Origin: Chersky-840 sp050011815
Lineage (GTDB): Bacteria > Actinomycetota > Acidimicrobiia > Acidimicrobiales > UBA8190
Reading direction: 5' to 3'
Assembly (NCBI GenBank): GCA_050011815.1
Contig: JBEKIJ010000019.1
Coordinates: 1-64,000, forward strand
DNA: 64,000 nt
Both the position numbers and the translations under genes were made by a program. Numbering within the stretch: the stretch's first letter is position 1; the number at the start of each line of letters is the position of its first letter. Below, piece after piece: positions 17,238 to 25,935 of this stretch. The notes under the pieces were generated by a model, which ran no database searches, was not told the origin of the DNA, and saw only the letters and a list, made by a program, of their open reading frames with translations.

Positions 17238-18872
17238 ATGGAATTCAATCTGGCCGACCTTTTTGAGAGCGTCGTCGACGTTGTCCCGGAGCAGCCGGCA
17301 ATCATCGCCGACGACCGTCGCCTCACCTACGCCGAGCTCGACGGTCGGGCGAACCGCCTCGCGCACCATCTCGCGAGCGCGGGGGTCGGCTCCCGTGACC
17401 GCATCGGCCTGCAGCTGGCCAATGGGAGCGAGTATCTCGAGGGGATGCTCGCCTGCTTCAAGATCCGTGCCATTCCCGTCAACGTCAATTACCGGTACGT
17501 AACCTCGGAGCTTCGCTACCTCTATCAGGATGCCGGGCTCGTGGGCCTGGTCTTCCACAGTCGTTTCGCTCCCGCGGTCAGCGACGCCCTGAGGGCCATT
17601 CCCGAGCGCCGGACGTTGCTCGAAGTGCGTGACAGCTCGAATGCGTCAGACCTCGGGGACGACTACGAGCGCGCCTTGGCGGCCAGTGTGGAATCGCGCG
17701 GCTTCGCGCCACGGTCGGCAGACGACCTTTACTGTGTCTACACTGGAGGAACCACAGGCATGCCAAAGGGCGTGCTGTGGCGTCACGAGGATATCTTCTT
17801 CGCGGGGATGGGCGGAGGCGATGCTCTGGCACTCGGCAGCATCATCGAGTCTCCTCAGGAACTCGCCACCCGGGTGATGCGGCCGGGCATGACAGCCCTC
17901 CCATGCCCGCCTTTCATGCATTCGAGCGCACACTGGCTGGCATTCACCATGCTATTCGGCGGTGGGAAGCTCGTGACGCTCCCGGGTGGGCACTTTGACC
18001 CTGCCGCGACGTGGCGCCTGGTGGGTACGGAAGCGGTGAACATCCTCGTGGTCGTGGGCGACGCAATGGCGCGGCCCCTCCTGGACGAGTTCGATGTCCA
18101 CGCGTCCCGCTACGACATCTCGTCGCTCATGGCCGTGGGCTCAGGCGGCGCCGTGCTCTCACCGGCGACCAAGCAACGCCTCGCCGAGGTGCTCCCGGGT
18201 CGGATCGTCGTCGACGCGTTCGGATCCTCGGAGACCGGGCAGCTGGGTGGGCGCGCTCGTGACAAGGACCCATACGGCACGCCGCTCCTGCATGTCGACG
18301 AGAGCACCGACGTCCTCGACGACGCCCGGCAACCGGTGGCCCCAGGGTCGGGCGTCGTGGGTCACCTGGCCCGCAGTGGCCACATCCCCCTCGGGTATCT
18401 CGGCGATGCTGACAAGACTGCTACCAGCTTCGTGGAGAGCGTGGGCAAACGCTGGGCGCTTCCCGGCGACATGGCCACGGTCGACTCGGATGGGGCCATT
18501 ACGGTCCTCGGCCGCGGCTCACTTTGCATCAACACCGGCGGGGAGAAGGTTTTCCCCGACGAAGTGGAGGTTGCCGTGAAGAGCTGCGCCGACGTTGAAG
18601 ACGTCGTCGTCGTCGGTGTGCCCGACGAGCGCTTTGGCGAACGAGTTGTGGCGGTGGTCCAACCTCGAGCCGGATGCCAGGTCGACATCGAGGCACTGCG
18701 CACCCTGTGTCGCGGAAGGATGGCGGGATACAAGGTTCCACGGCAGGTCGTCGTGGCTGATGCCATCACGCGCTCACCGTCTGGCAAGGCCGACTATCGG
18801 TGGGCGAAGGCGTTCGCCTTGGGCCTGGACCACGGGTTCGTCTATCCACCAAGCGTGGAGGCGGGTGCGTAG
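17238..18872 (+). CDS. Acyl-CoA synthetase, FadD19-like (AMP-binding)
   Basis: 544 residues from the ATG at 17238, which follows GGGAGGAGGGC. It has the AMP-binding P-loop YTGGTTGMPKG (168-178) followed by VLWRHEDIFFAG, which with RAIPVNVNYRYV and the GDAMARPLLDEF region matches mycobacterial FadD19 (steroid side-chain CoA ligase). The C-terminal domain has the hinge and the catalytic Lys of SPSGKADY. It should activate a bulky carboxylic acid, possibly a steroid or isoprenoid side chain, as acyl-CoA. It is divergent from the hydrolase/wax ester synthase pair. Family is firm; the exact substrate is inferred. Confidence 0.87.
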   Translation: MEFNLADLFESVVDVVPEQPAIIADDRRLTYAELDGRANRLAHHLASAGVGSRDRIGLQLANGSEYLEGMLACFKIRAIPVNVNYRYVTSELRYLYQDAGLVGLVFHSRFAPAVSDALRAIPERRTLLEVRDSSNASDLGDDYERALAASVESRGFAPRSADDLYCVYTGGTTGMPKGVLWRHEDIFFAGMGGGDALALGSIIESPQELATRVMRPGMTALPCPPFMHSSAHWLAFTMLFGGGKLVTLPGGHFDPAATWRLVGTEAVNILVVVGDAMARPLLDEFDVHASRYDISSLMAVGSGGAVLSPATKQRLAEVLPGRIVVDAFGSSETGQLGGRARDKDPYGTPLLHVDESTDVLDDARQPVAPGSGVVGHLARSGHIPLGYLGDADKTATSFVESVGKRWALPGDMATVDSDGAITVLGRGSLCINTGGEKVFPDEVEVAVKSCADVEDVVVVGVPDERFGERVVAVVQPRAGCQVDIEALRTLCRGRMAGYKVPRQVVVADAITRSPSGKADYRWAKAFALGLDHGFVYPPSVEAGA

Positions 18873-18889
18873 GGCCTCCGCCCGCTTAT

Positions 18890-19061
18890 GAATGCTCTGG
18901 TCACCGGTGGCACGAACGAATTCGGCGACTGTGGCCGCGAGCTCCACGAGCTCGGGTGTTGGTTCCCGGAGCTTGATCGGCGCAAAGGGCAGGGCGACGT
19001 CGATCCGGTTGGTGGGCGCCACGATCTCGGGAGTGGCTCCCCCGGTTCGATCAGGGTCATA
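18890..19061 (-). other. Out-of-frame tail of the MMPL gene (probable frameshift)
   Basis: Right after the MMPL stop the +1 frame continues with even composition: TPEIVAPTNRIDVALPFAPI, then REPTPELVELAATVAEFVRA. It runs into the convergent ligase gene. There is no ribosome binding site for a separate gene. It looks like a C-terminal extension cut off by a frameshift close to the VELHV end, or an overlapping small gene. Confidence 0.4.
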
Positions 19062-21282
19062 CGTGCAACTCCACTTTGGGAATCTCCGGGGCAACTGGAG
19101 TGGGTTGAGGTCGGTCCAGGAAACCGAGCCAGCGCGGCAGGTACCAGTTCCACCGGCCGAGGAGCGTCATCACCGACGGGAGAAGCACGATGCGCACGAT
19201 GGTGGCGTCTATCAGCACCGCTGAGGCCAGGGCCACCCCGAGTTGTTTGAAATCGATCTCGCTCAGCGTGGCGAAGATGGCAAAGACAGCCACCATCACG
19301 AGTGCCGCGCTGGTGATGACGCCGGCTGTCGAAGTGATCCCTTCGGCCACGGCACGACCCGAGGGAAGCCCCCGGTCGTGACCCTCCCGGATCCGGCTGA
19401 GGATCAGCACGTGGTAGTCCATCGAGAGGCCGAACAGCACCACGAGTAGGAACAGCGGTATCCAGTCGATGACCCCGCCCACGTCCTGCGCGCCGATGAG
19501 CGACCGCAGGTGCCCGTACTGGAACACGAGCACCATCACCCCGTACGCGGCGCCCACCGATAACAGGTTCAACACGATGGTGACGAGCGGGATCACCACC
19601 GAGCGGAAGGCCAGCAGAAGCAGCAGGAAGGCCAAGCCCAAGACAAAGACGAACACGAGCGGCAGGTGCTGTCTCATGGTCTGGTTGAAGTCAACCGATC
19701 CGGCGGTCGTTCCGGTCACATAGGTGTGGGTCCCAGCCACGCGGCCCACGGTGCCGGGAATGACCTGGGTGCGCAGGGCGGTGAGGGCTGCGGTGGATGT
19801 GGGATCGGTTCCGCTGCCGGCAAGGGCCACGGTGACCAGGGCGACGGTGCGGTCGGAGCTGACGGTCTCCACCACCGGTCCGCTCATTTGACCGCTGCGG
19901 GCCACCACCGCCCGGCTCAGCGCCGCCACCCCGCCTGTCACGGCCGGGGCGGTGACGTCCTTGGCGGTGATCACCACCAGAGCCGGCATGGGGGCCCCGG
20001 GGAAGGCCGCTTGGATCCGGTCGTAGGTCTGCACGATGGGCAGGCTGCGGGGCAGGCCGATGGAACCGGGATCGACGGTGCGCATGTTCAGGGCGGGCGC
20101 GGCCAGGAGCAGCAGCACGCCAGCCGAAAAGACCACCGACAGCAGCGGCCTGCGTAGCACCCGATCGACGAGCCAGGTCCACATCCGGGACCGACCTTCG
20201 GCCCGACGGCGGGCGATCAAGGGCATCCGACCCCACTCGACGCGGTCGCCGAGACTGGCCATCACTGCCGGCAGGACGGTCAGGGACCCGACGACCGCCA
20301 CCGCCACCACCAGCATCGTCCCGATCCCGAGGGAGATGAACACGGCGTTGCCGGCCAGCAGCATGCCGGCCATGGCGGTCATCACGGTGAGCCCGGAGGT
20401 CAGGATCGCCCGACCCGATGTCGCCGCGGCGCGGGCCAGCGCCGTGTCGTCATCGGAGCCCCGGTGCCGCTCTTCGAGCTTTCGCCGCAGGTAGAACATC
20501 GAGTAGTCCACCCCGACGGCCAGGCCGACCAGTAAGACGACCGGTTCGATCTGCCCTTGTGCGACGGGGTAGAGGTGGCTGATCGGCTTGATCAGCCCGA
20601 GAGCCCCGATGACGGCGGTGAAGCCGAGCAGCAGGGGCACCCCGGCTGCCACCAGGGAGCCGAACGCGATGAGGAGGATGAGTAAGGTGACCGGGAGCGA
20701 CGTGTGCTCGGCCCGCGTGAAGTCCCCGTCGTAGGCCTTGATGAGCGCTTTGGTGGCGCTGGCCGACCCGAATTCCTCCACCCGCAGCCGCGGATGGTCC
20801 CGGGCGGTGGCTGCGGTCGCCGAAAGGGGCCCGTCGACGTTCGTCTGGGCCTGGTTGCTGTTCCCCGCCACTTCGAAGTTCACCAGGATCGACCGCCCGT
20901 CGGCCGAGCGCAGGGCCGGACTCACGATCGCCCCAGGGACGGGGAGTGGGGACTGGATGTCGGCGACCGTCTTCATCGTGCGAAGGCGGCCGACGAGGTC
21001 GCCGACGGCCGCGATGAAGACCGTGCGGGCGGGGGCTGTCGCCGTGCGGCTTTGCAGCAGGACCTCTTCGCCGCTGTGGTACGGAAAGGCCTTTTCGAAC
21101 ACGCTGGTGCCCCGTCCGGACGGGCCGTTTCCCATTTGGGCGTCCGTCAGGTTGCGTTGGCCGACGATGCCGCCCACGAGGTAGGCCACGACCACGAACA
21201 CCAACCACCCGAAAATGGCCTTGCGTCTGTTGCGGGCGCTCCAGGAACCCGCCGTCGCGGCGAGATTTCGGCGGATGGTCAT
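19057..21282 (-). CDS. MMPL-family RND transporter
   Basis: 741 residues. After the first TM (AIFGWLVFVVVAYLVGGIVG) there is a large external domain, then a TM bundle with GLAVGVDYSMFYLRRKLEE, a cytoplasmic stretch, and a repeat of the same plan with LFGLSMDYHVLILSRIREG. These are the two MMPL half-domains; the GxxxDY motifs carry the proton-relay Asp. The family exports complex lipids and drugs in actinobacteria. Next to a CoA ligase and storage-lipid genes, lipid export is likely. The C-terminus may be truncated by a frameshift. Confidence 0.9.
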   Translation of the reverse strand: MTIRRNLAATAGSWSARNRRKAIFGWLVFVVVAYLVGGIVGQRNLTDAQMGNGPSGRGTSVFEKAFPYHSGEEVLLQSRTATAPARTVFIAAVGDLVGRLRTMKTVADIQSPLPVPGAIVSPALRSADGRSILVNFEVAGNSNQAQTNVDGPLSATAATARDHPRLRVEEFGSASATKALIKAYDGDFTRAEHTSLPVTLLILLIAFGSLVAAGVPLLLGFTAVIGALGLIKPISHLYPVAQGQIEPVVLLVGLAVGVDYSMFYLRRKLEERHRGSDDDTALARAAATSGRAILTSGLTVMTAMAGMLLAGNAVFISLGIGTMLVVAVAVVGSLTVLPAVMASLGDRVEWGRMPLIARRRAEGRSRMWTWLVDRVLRRPLLSVVFSAGVLLLLAAPALNMRTVDPGSIGLPRSLPIVQTYDRIQAAFPGAPMPALVVITAKDVTAPAVTGGVAALSRAVVARSGQMSGPVVETVSSDRTVALVTVALAGSGTDPTSTAALTALRTQVIPGTVGRVAGTHTYVTGTTAGSVDFNQTMRQHLPLVFVFVLGLAFLLLLLAFRSVVIPLVTIVLNLLSVGAAYGVMVLVFQYGHLRSLIGAQDVGGVIDWIPLFLLVVLFGLSMDYHVLILSRIREGHDRGLPSGRAVAEGITSTAGVITSAALVMVAVFAIFATLSEIDFKQLGVALASAVLIDATIVRIVLLPSVMTLLGRWNWYLPRWLGFLDRPQPTPVAPEIPKVELHV

Positions 21283-22046
21283 ACGTGGTCACATTCTCCG
21301 TGCCTCAGCCACGGCCGACTAGGGACCAAAGTCCCTCAAGCGCTCACCAGTAAATGCGTCCGGACAGGGCCGCCCTGACTCCTCGCAGCGTCGCCGGATC
21401 TACCAATGGCCCTAGTTCGTGGCACCCAGGTGTGACCCTGGAGGACAGGGTGCTTCCATCCACCGGGCCCGCGATCGCTGAGAGCGCTCCAAACGAGCGA
21501 GGTGCAGGAAGTGTGACGATGCTAAGGCAAGACGTCTCTATTCGACAATCCAAGGGAATTATCGCTTGAAGTCAGCAGTGCGAGGTAACGAGCAGGGAAT
21601 CTGAAATCAGGTTCTGCATGCAAACTGGCAGGTCCTCTCGGTTCGAATAGGACGTGGGCTTCTTCACTCGTGACTTCCGACAAATTGTCTTATGACTTTT
21701 CCTAGACCGATCGAATATCCTTGGTAGATCCAGACGCTGCCGGGAAGGGGATCTATCGCATGGGGTGCTCCGATGGCAGGGGTGACCGAGGAGGATGAGA
21801 GGCGTTCAGTCCCGTGCATCACGACGGGGTCGCTGGCAATGGAGCAGTCCCGAGGTCGGTCCACGACACTGGGGGTCTCGGGTGGCGAGATGCTTTTGGG
21901 CGAGTTCACGGGAGCTTTGGCTTCATCGGTGGATCGAAGCTTGAGAGCTGGCCGACAATAACCGCGCAGTCCATCGATTCTTCCGTGCATCATCGCGGGC
22001 AAGTGCGACCATATACAGAGGAACGGGTAGGAGGGAGCGGGCGCAG
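21283..22046. other. Divergent intergenic region with dispersed repeat copy B
   Basis: 764 bases without a recognisable gene. Copy B of the dispersed element is at 21584-21668, with similarity to copy C running on to about 21687. The promoters of the MMPL gene and of the membrane-anchored gene at 22047 should lie here, but no consensus pair stands out. Confidence 0.5.
21584..21668 (+). repeat. Dispersed structured element, copy B
   Basis: The last 67 bases align gap-free with copies A and C. The hairpin is GTCCT-12 nt-AGGAC, which keeps pairing relative to GTCTT/AAGAC in copy A. Similarity to copy C continues on both sides: GAGGTAACGAGCAG before and CCGACAAATTG after. It sits about 300 bases upstream of the MMPL start, on the other side from its coding region. 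Confidence 0.75.
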
Positions 22047-22559
22047 GTGGCGACTGACGCGCTGGCGATTGAACGCGATCTCACCGGGCCCGAGGCGTCT
22101 GGGCCGCGGCACTTACGCCGCCGGAAGTGGATGATCGGAGCCATCGCGTTTGCCGGTTTTGCCAGCACGTTGGGTTACGTCACTGGCAACGAGGTACAGG
22201 CCAACACCCAGTTCGACCGGGCTCACCACTCCTTAGAGGTTACCCGACACCACATCGAGATCGCTGTTGTCCACCTGGCCACCGTCCGCCAGAACTTGAA
22301 CGTGGTGGACGGGCAGGTCAGCGTGGACATGACGGCGCTCGCCCAGGACACCGCCCAGCTCAGAGGCGTGCAGGGCGCGCTGGCTAACGCGCAATCGGAC
22401 GTGGCGCATCAGACGTCGACAATCAACGATCTCCACGCGTGTCTTGGTGGCGTCGAGCAGGCGTTAAACGCCCTGGCGGTCGACGATCAGAAGAGCGCCG
22501 TCGCCGCGTTGAATGCGGAGTCCACAAACTGCGCCAACGCGGTGGCGACAAGTGGCTGA
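22047..22559 (+). CDS. Membrane-anchored helical protein of unknown function
   Basis: 170 residues from a GTG that follows TAGGAGGGAG. A basic patch (RRRK) precedes one TM at about residues 29-46; the rest should lie outside the membrane and is predicted helical or coiled-coil (repeated Val/Leu-rich heptads from 55 to 125). The end carries CLGGVEQALNAL with Cys132 and a second Cys at 162. The same CLGGV and the same 30-residue Cys spacing occur in the next gene product, so the two share a domain. Its stop overlaps the next start, indicating coupled translation. I do not recognise the family. Confidence 0.7.
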   Translation: MATDALAIERDLTGPEASGPRHLRRRKWMIGAIAFAGFASTLGYVTGNEVQANTQFDRAHHSLEVTRHHIEIAVVHLATVRQNLNVVDGQVSVDMTALAQDTAQLRGVQGALANAQSDVAHQTSTINDLHACLGGVEQALNALAVDDQKSAVAALNAESTNCANAVATSG

Positions 22560-23883
22560 GCCTCGGTGGACGAAGTGGCTGGCGGCGGCGGCTGTGCTCG
22601 TTGCCGTCGGCGTCCTGGTTGCCTCGGTGGCCACCGACCTCCAGGCCCATGCGCGAGATCGCCATGAGCACACGGACGTCGCAGCGGCCCACGAGAAGCT
22701 CTCGACCACGTACTTAGACCTCGATGCCACCACCCACGCAAAGGACCTCGCTATCGACCACCGCAGCGCGTTGCAAAGCTCGGTGACGTCGATGCTTAGC
22801 CAAATCGCGACGACCCAGAAGATACTGTCCGGCACCCAGATGTCGGCGCTCTTCCAGGGACTCGATATCGGAGTTCTCCAGACCTGCCTCGGGGGAGTAC
22901 AAAGCGCGTATCAGCAGATCGGGGTCCACAACAACAACCAGGCCGCCCATGACATCTCCACTGTCTCCACGGCCTGCCTGACCCTGGCGGGCGGCAAAAA
23001 TGGGGGCCTCGTCTACCCCTTCGACTTCCCCGATCCCGACGTCCTTCTCGTCGGCGGCACGTACTTCGCCTACGCCACCAACTCGGTGGCAGGGAACATC
23101 CAGGTCATTGAATCCACGGACTTGAGTCACTGGAATGCGGTGGGAGATGCCGTGCCCAACCTCCCTGCGTGGGCTGCCCCGAACGCCACGTGGGCACCGG
23201 GCGTGCTCCAGGTCGGTGGGACCTTCGTCCTTTACTACGCTGCCGTAGTGGCTGGTCCGGGAGGCGGAGAGGAGTGCATCTCGGCGGCGACAGCGCCTCA
23301 ACCCCAAGGTCCTTTCACCGACAACTCGTCATCCCCGTTGGAGTGCCAGGCATCTTTGGGCGGCTCCATCGACCCGTCGCCTTTCGTCGACGCCAACGGC
23401 ACGCTCTACCTCGAGTGGAAATCCATCGGGGGAGGAGGACAACCGGCCACCATCTGGTCCGAACAGCTCAACTCGGCCGGCACTGGTTTCGCCGGAAGTG
23501 CCCCAACCGAACTGATCCTCGCTGATCAAACTTGGGAGGCCGGGGTGGTTGAGGCTCCCGACATGGTGGACAGCAACGGGCGTTACTTTCTCTTCTACTC
23601 CGGGAACAACTGGAATAGCGCCCACTATGGCGTGGGGTTGGCGACCTGTAGTGGACCGCTCGGTCCGTGCCGCAAGCCATTGTCACAACCCATCTTGGCC
23701 AGCAGTTCCAACATGGCAGGTCCCGGCGGTGAGTCGGTCTTCACCGATGCCTCGGGGTCATGGTGGATCGCATTTGACGCCTGGGCCCCCGGCGCAGTCG
23801 GCTTTCCCCATAGCCGTGATCTCCACCTCCGTCGGATGGATCTTTCGGGCGCCACGCCCATCGTCGAGCCTCCAGCGGCCTAA
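22552..23883 (+). CDS. Membrane-anchored GH43-family glycosidase with N-terminal helical domain
   Basis: 443 residues from the GTG overlapping the previous stop. One TM (about 8-27), then a helical domain like that of the preceding protein (CLGGV at 112-116, Cys112 and Cys142), then a five-bladed propeller. GH43 catalytic positions are visible: Asp161 in FPDPDVL (base), Asp274 in GSIDPSPF (pKa modulator) and Glu334 in VVEAPDM (acid). GH43 enzymes cleave arabinosyl, xylosyl or galactosyl linkages. An outward-facing tethered enzyme suggests trimming of the cell's own arabinogalactan-like glycan or of plant polymer. Substrate unknown. Confidence 0.85.
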   Translation: MAEPRWTKWLAAAAVLVAVGVLVASVATDLQAHARDRHEHTDVAAAHEKLSTTYLDLDATTHAKDLAIDHRSALQSSVTSMLSQIATTQKILSGTQMSALFQGLDIGVLQTCLGGVQSAYQQIGVHNNNQAAHDISTVSTACLTLAGGKNGGLVYPFDFPDPDVLLVGGTYFAYATNSVAGNIQVIESTDLSHWNAVGDAVPNLPAWAAPNATWAPGVLQVGGTFVLYYAAVVAGPGGGEECISAATAPQPQGPFTDNSSSPLECQASLGGSIDPSPFVDANGTLYLEWKSIGGGGQPATIWSEQLNSAGTGFAGSAPTELILADQTWEAGVVEAPDMVDSNGRYFLFYSGNNWNSAHYGVGLATCSGPLGPCRKPLSQPILASSSNMAGPGGESVFTDASGSWWIAFDAWAPGAVGFPHSRDLHLRRMDLSGATPIVEPPAA

Positions 23884-24354
23884 AGTTGATCGGGCTGGCT
23901 CCGTCAGGGCGCACAGAACCGGCTTTTTGCGCGCTGCCTTGTGACCACAGGACGCCCGGAAGAGGTGGCGAGAGGATGGGTTGGAGATCCCTCGTTTTCA
24001 CGCGTGGGGCGCCCAACAGTTTGGAGTGCCACCGCGCGCCAATCGAGATTCCCGCAACCATTCGCCGCTGCGACGGTGTGCGCATCGGTAGGGTCCTGGA
24101 CCCCGTCGCTCACGATCGCCTCTGAAGGTATTGCTGAAAGTCAGGCCGCCGTTATGGCGACGTTCACGCAGACTGTCAGGCAGGTGAGACCTACCCGAGC
24201 TGTTCCCGCACCCCGACTCTGATCCCATCTCCTGACCCGGTTCCCCGGACCCGGTCCCGCGGACCCGGTCCCGCGGACCCGGTCCCGCGGCCAGAAGGCC
24301 CTAACAGGTAGCCTGAGCATGGGCGGGAAGCCGGACAGAGTGGAGCTGGGCGAG
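23884..24354. other. Intergenic with short tandem repeat
   Basis: No gene is recognised on either strand. A four-unit 14-base tandem repeat lies at 24234-24289, shortly upstream of the flavoprotein gene. Confidence 0.5.
24234..24289. repeat. 14-base tandem repeat, four units
   Basis: The unit GACCCGGTCCCGCG is repeated three times exactly, preceded by a variant unit GACCCGGTTCCCCG. The units can fold on one another (CCGCGG, GGACC). It ends about 65 bases before the flavoprotein start. Possible roles are a transcription barrier, a leader structure or a simple expansion. Confidence 0.8.
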
Positions 24355-25872
24355 ATGACGCAGAGCACGGCGTGGCGAGATGATCACCCGGTGGTAGTGA
24401 TCGGAGCGGGGCCGGCGGGGCTTACGGCTGCCTACCAGCTGTCCAAGACGGAGCGGGACGCGTTAGTGCTGGAGTCTGACGATGTGGTCGGCGGTATCAG
24501 CCGAACGGTCGAGCGCGACGGGTGGCGTTTCGACATCGGCGGCCACCGCTTCTTCACCAAAGTACAGCCAGTCGAGGCCCTCTGGCACGAGATCCTTCCC
24601 CCCGCGGACTTCCTTCTTCGCCCGCGGATGAGCCGCATCTACTACGAAGGCAAGTTCTACGACTATCCGATCAATGTGCTCAACGCCCTGCGTAACCTGG
24701 GCATCATCGAGGCCGCCCGCTGCGCGCTCTCATATCTGAAGGTACAGGTAGTGCCGCCGAAGGATCAGAGCACCCTCGAGGGCTACGTCGTTGCCAATTA
24801 CGGGTGGCGTCTTTACGAGCACTTCTTCAAGACGTACAGCGAAAAGGTGTGGGGCGTGCCTCCGTCCGACGTCTCGGCCGACTGGGGCGCGCAGCGCATC
24901 AAGGGAATGTCCCTATTCAAGGCGATCTGGGAACCCCTCCGGTCTAGAGTGGCAGGCAGCCGCAGGAATCAAAAGCGCCAGGTCACGAGTCTCATCGAGG
25001 AGTTCCAATACCCAAAGCTCGGCCCCGGAATGATGTGGGAGACCTGTCGGGACGTCATCGAGAAGGCCGGCGTCGAGGTGCTCTTGCAGAGCCCAGTCAC
25101 GAGGATTGAGCGTGGGCCCGTCGGGGTCACCGCTGTGGTGTTCGACCACAACGGACGGCGTGTGCGGGTCGAGACCGACGATGTCATCAGTTCCATGCCC
25201 TTTTCCAGCCTGGTCCGGACCATGGACCCGCCCCCACCTGAAGAGGTGCTGGCCGCCGCCGATGCGCTCTGCTACCGCGACTTTCTTACCGTGGCTCTGG
25301 TAGTGCCCGAGGAACGTGGCTTCCCGGACAATTGGATCTACATCCACTCCCCCAAGGTGAAGGTGGGGCGCATCCAGAACTTCGGCGCATGGTCTCCGTT
25401 TATGGTGCGGGCCGGCACAACCTGCCTAGGGATGGAGTACTTCGTCTTCGAAGGTGACGACCTATGGGCACGCGACGACGACGCGCTCGTTGCTCTGGCC
25501 ACCGAGGAACTGGCAGCGATCGGGCTCGTCGAGCCATCGCAGGTGGAGCGCGGCTACGTGGTGCGCATGCCCAAGGCTTATCCCGTCTACGACGATACCT
25601 ACCGCGCCGCGGTGGACACGATGCGGCACTGGCTCGCGGCGGAGGTCCCCAACGTTCACCCGGTGGGACGCAACGGGATGCACAGGTACAACAACCAGGA
25701 CCATTCGATGTACACGGCAATGCTGACCGTGGAGAACATCGTTTGGGGCGCCGGTCACGACATCTGGACGGTGAACGTCGACGAGGAGTACCACGAGGAG
25801 AACTCGGGCGCTGGCCGAGATGCCGGAACAGGCCGAGACGCGCCGATCGTCCCCCGGCGGGTGGCCAGCTAG
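24355..25872 (+). CDS. FAD-dependent oxidoreductase, UDP-galactopyranose mutase-like
   Basis: 505 residues from the ATG at 24355, which follows GGAGCTGGGCGAG; a start 12 codons earlier has no such site. It has the dinucleotide motif VVIGAGPAGLTAAYQLS near residues 14-30, then VVGGISRT and WRFDIGGHRFFTK, typical of the glf/amine-oxidase-like flavoprotein group, and HRYNNQDHSMYTAMLTVENI near the end where FAD-binding residues lie. These proteins are often found with envelope polysaccharide genes. True mutase activity is uncertain because the protein is longer than classical Glf (about 390). Confidence 0.8.
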   Translation: MTQSTAWRDDHPVVVIGAGPAGLTAAYQLSKTERDALVLESDDVVGGISRTVERDGWRFDIGGHRFFTKVQPVEALWHEILPPADFLLRPRMSRIYYEGKFYDYPINVLNALRNLGIIEAARCALSYLKVQVVPPKDQSTLEGYVVANYGWRLYEHFFKTYSEKVWGVPPSDVSADWGAQRIKGMSLFKAIWEPLRSRVAGSRRNQKRQVTSLIEEFQYPKLGPGMMWETCRDVIEKAGVEVLLQSPVTRIERGPVGVTAVVFDHNGRRVRVETDDVISSMPFSSLVRTMDPPPPEEVLAAADALCYRDFLTVALVVPEERGFPDNWIYIHSPKVKVGRIQNFGAWSPFMVRAGTTCLGMEYFVFEGDDLWARDDDALVALATEELAAIGLVEPSQVERGYVVRMPKAYPVYDDTYRAAVDTMRHWLAAEVPNVHPVGRNGMHRYNNQDHSMYTAMLTVENIVWGAGHDIWTVNVDEEYHEENSGAGRDAGTGRDAPIVPRRVAS

Positions 25873-25935
25873 CTAGTGGCTTGCGTCTTCTGACTCGATT
25901 CAGGGTGTCTTGGTCGTACGCCCAAAAGGCACCGG

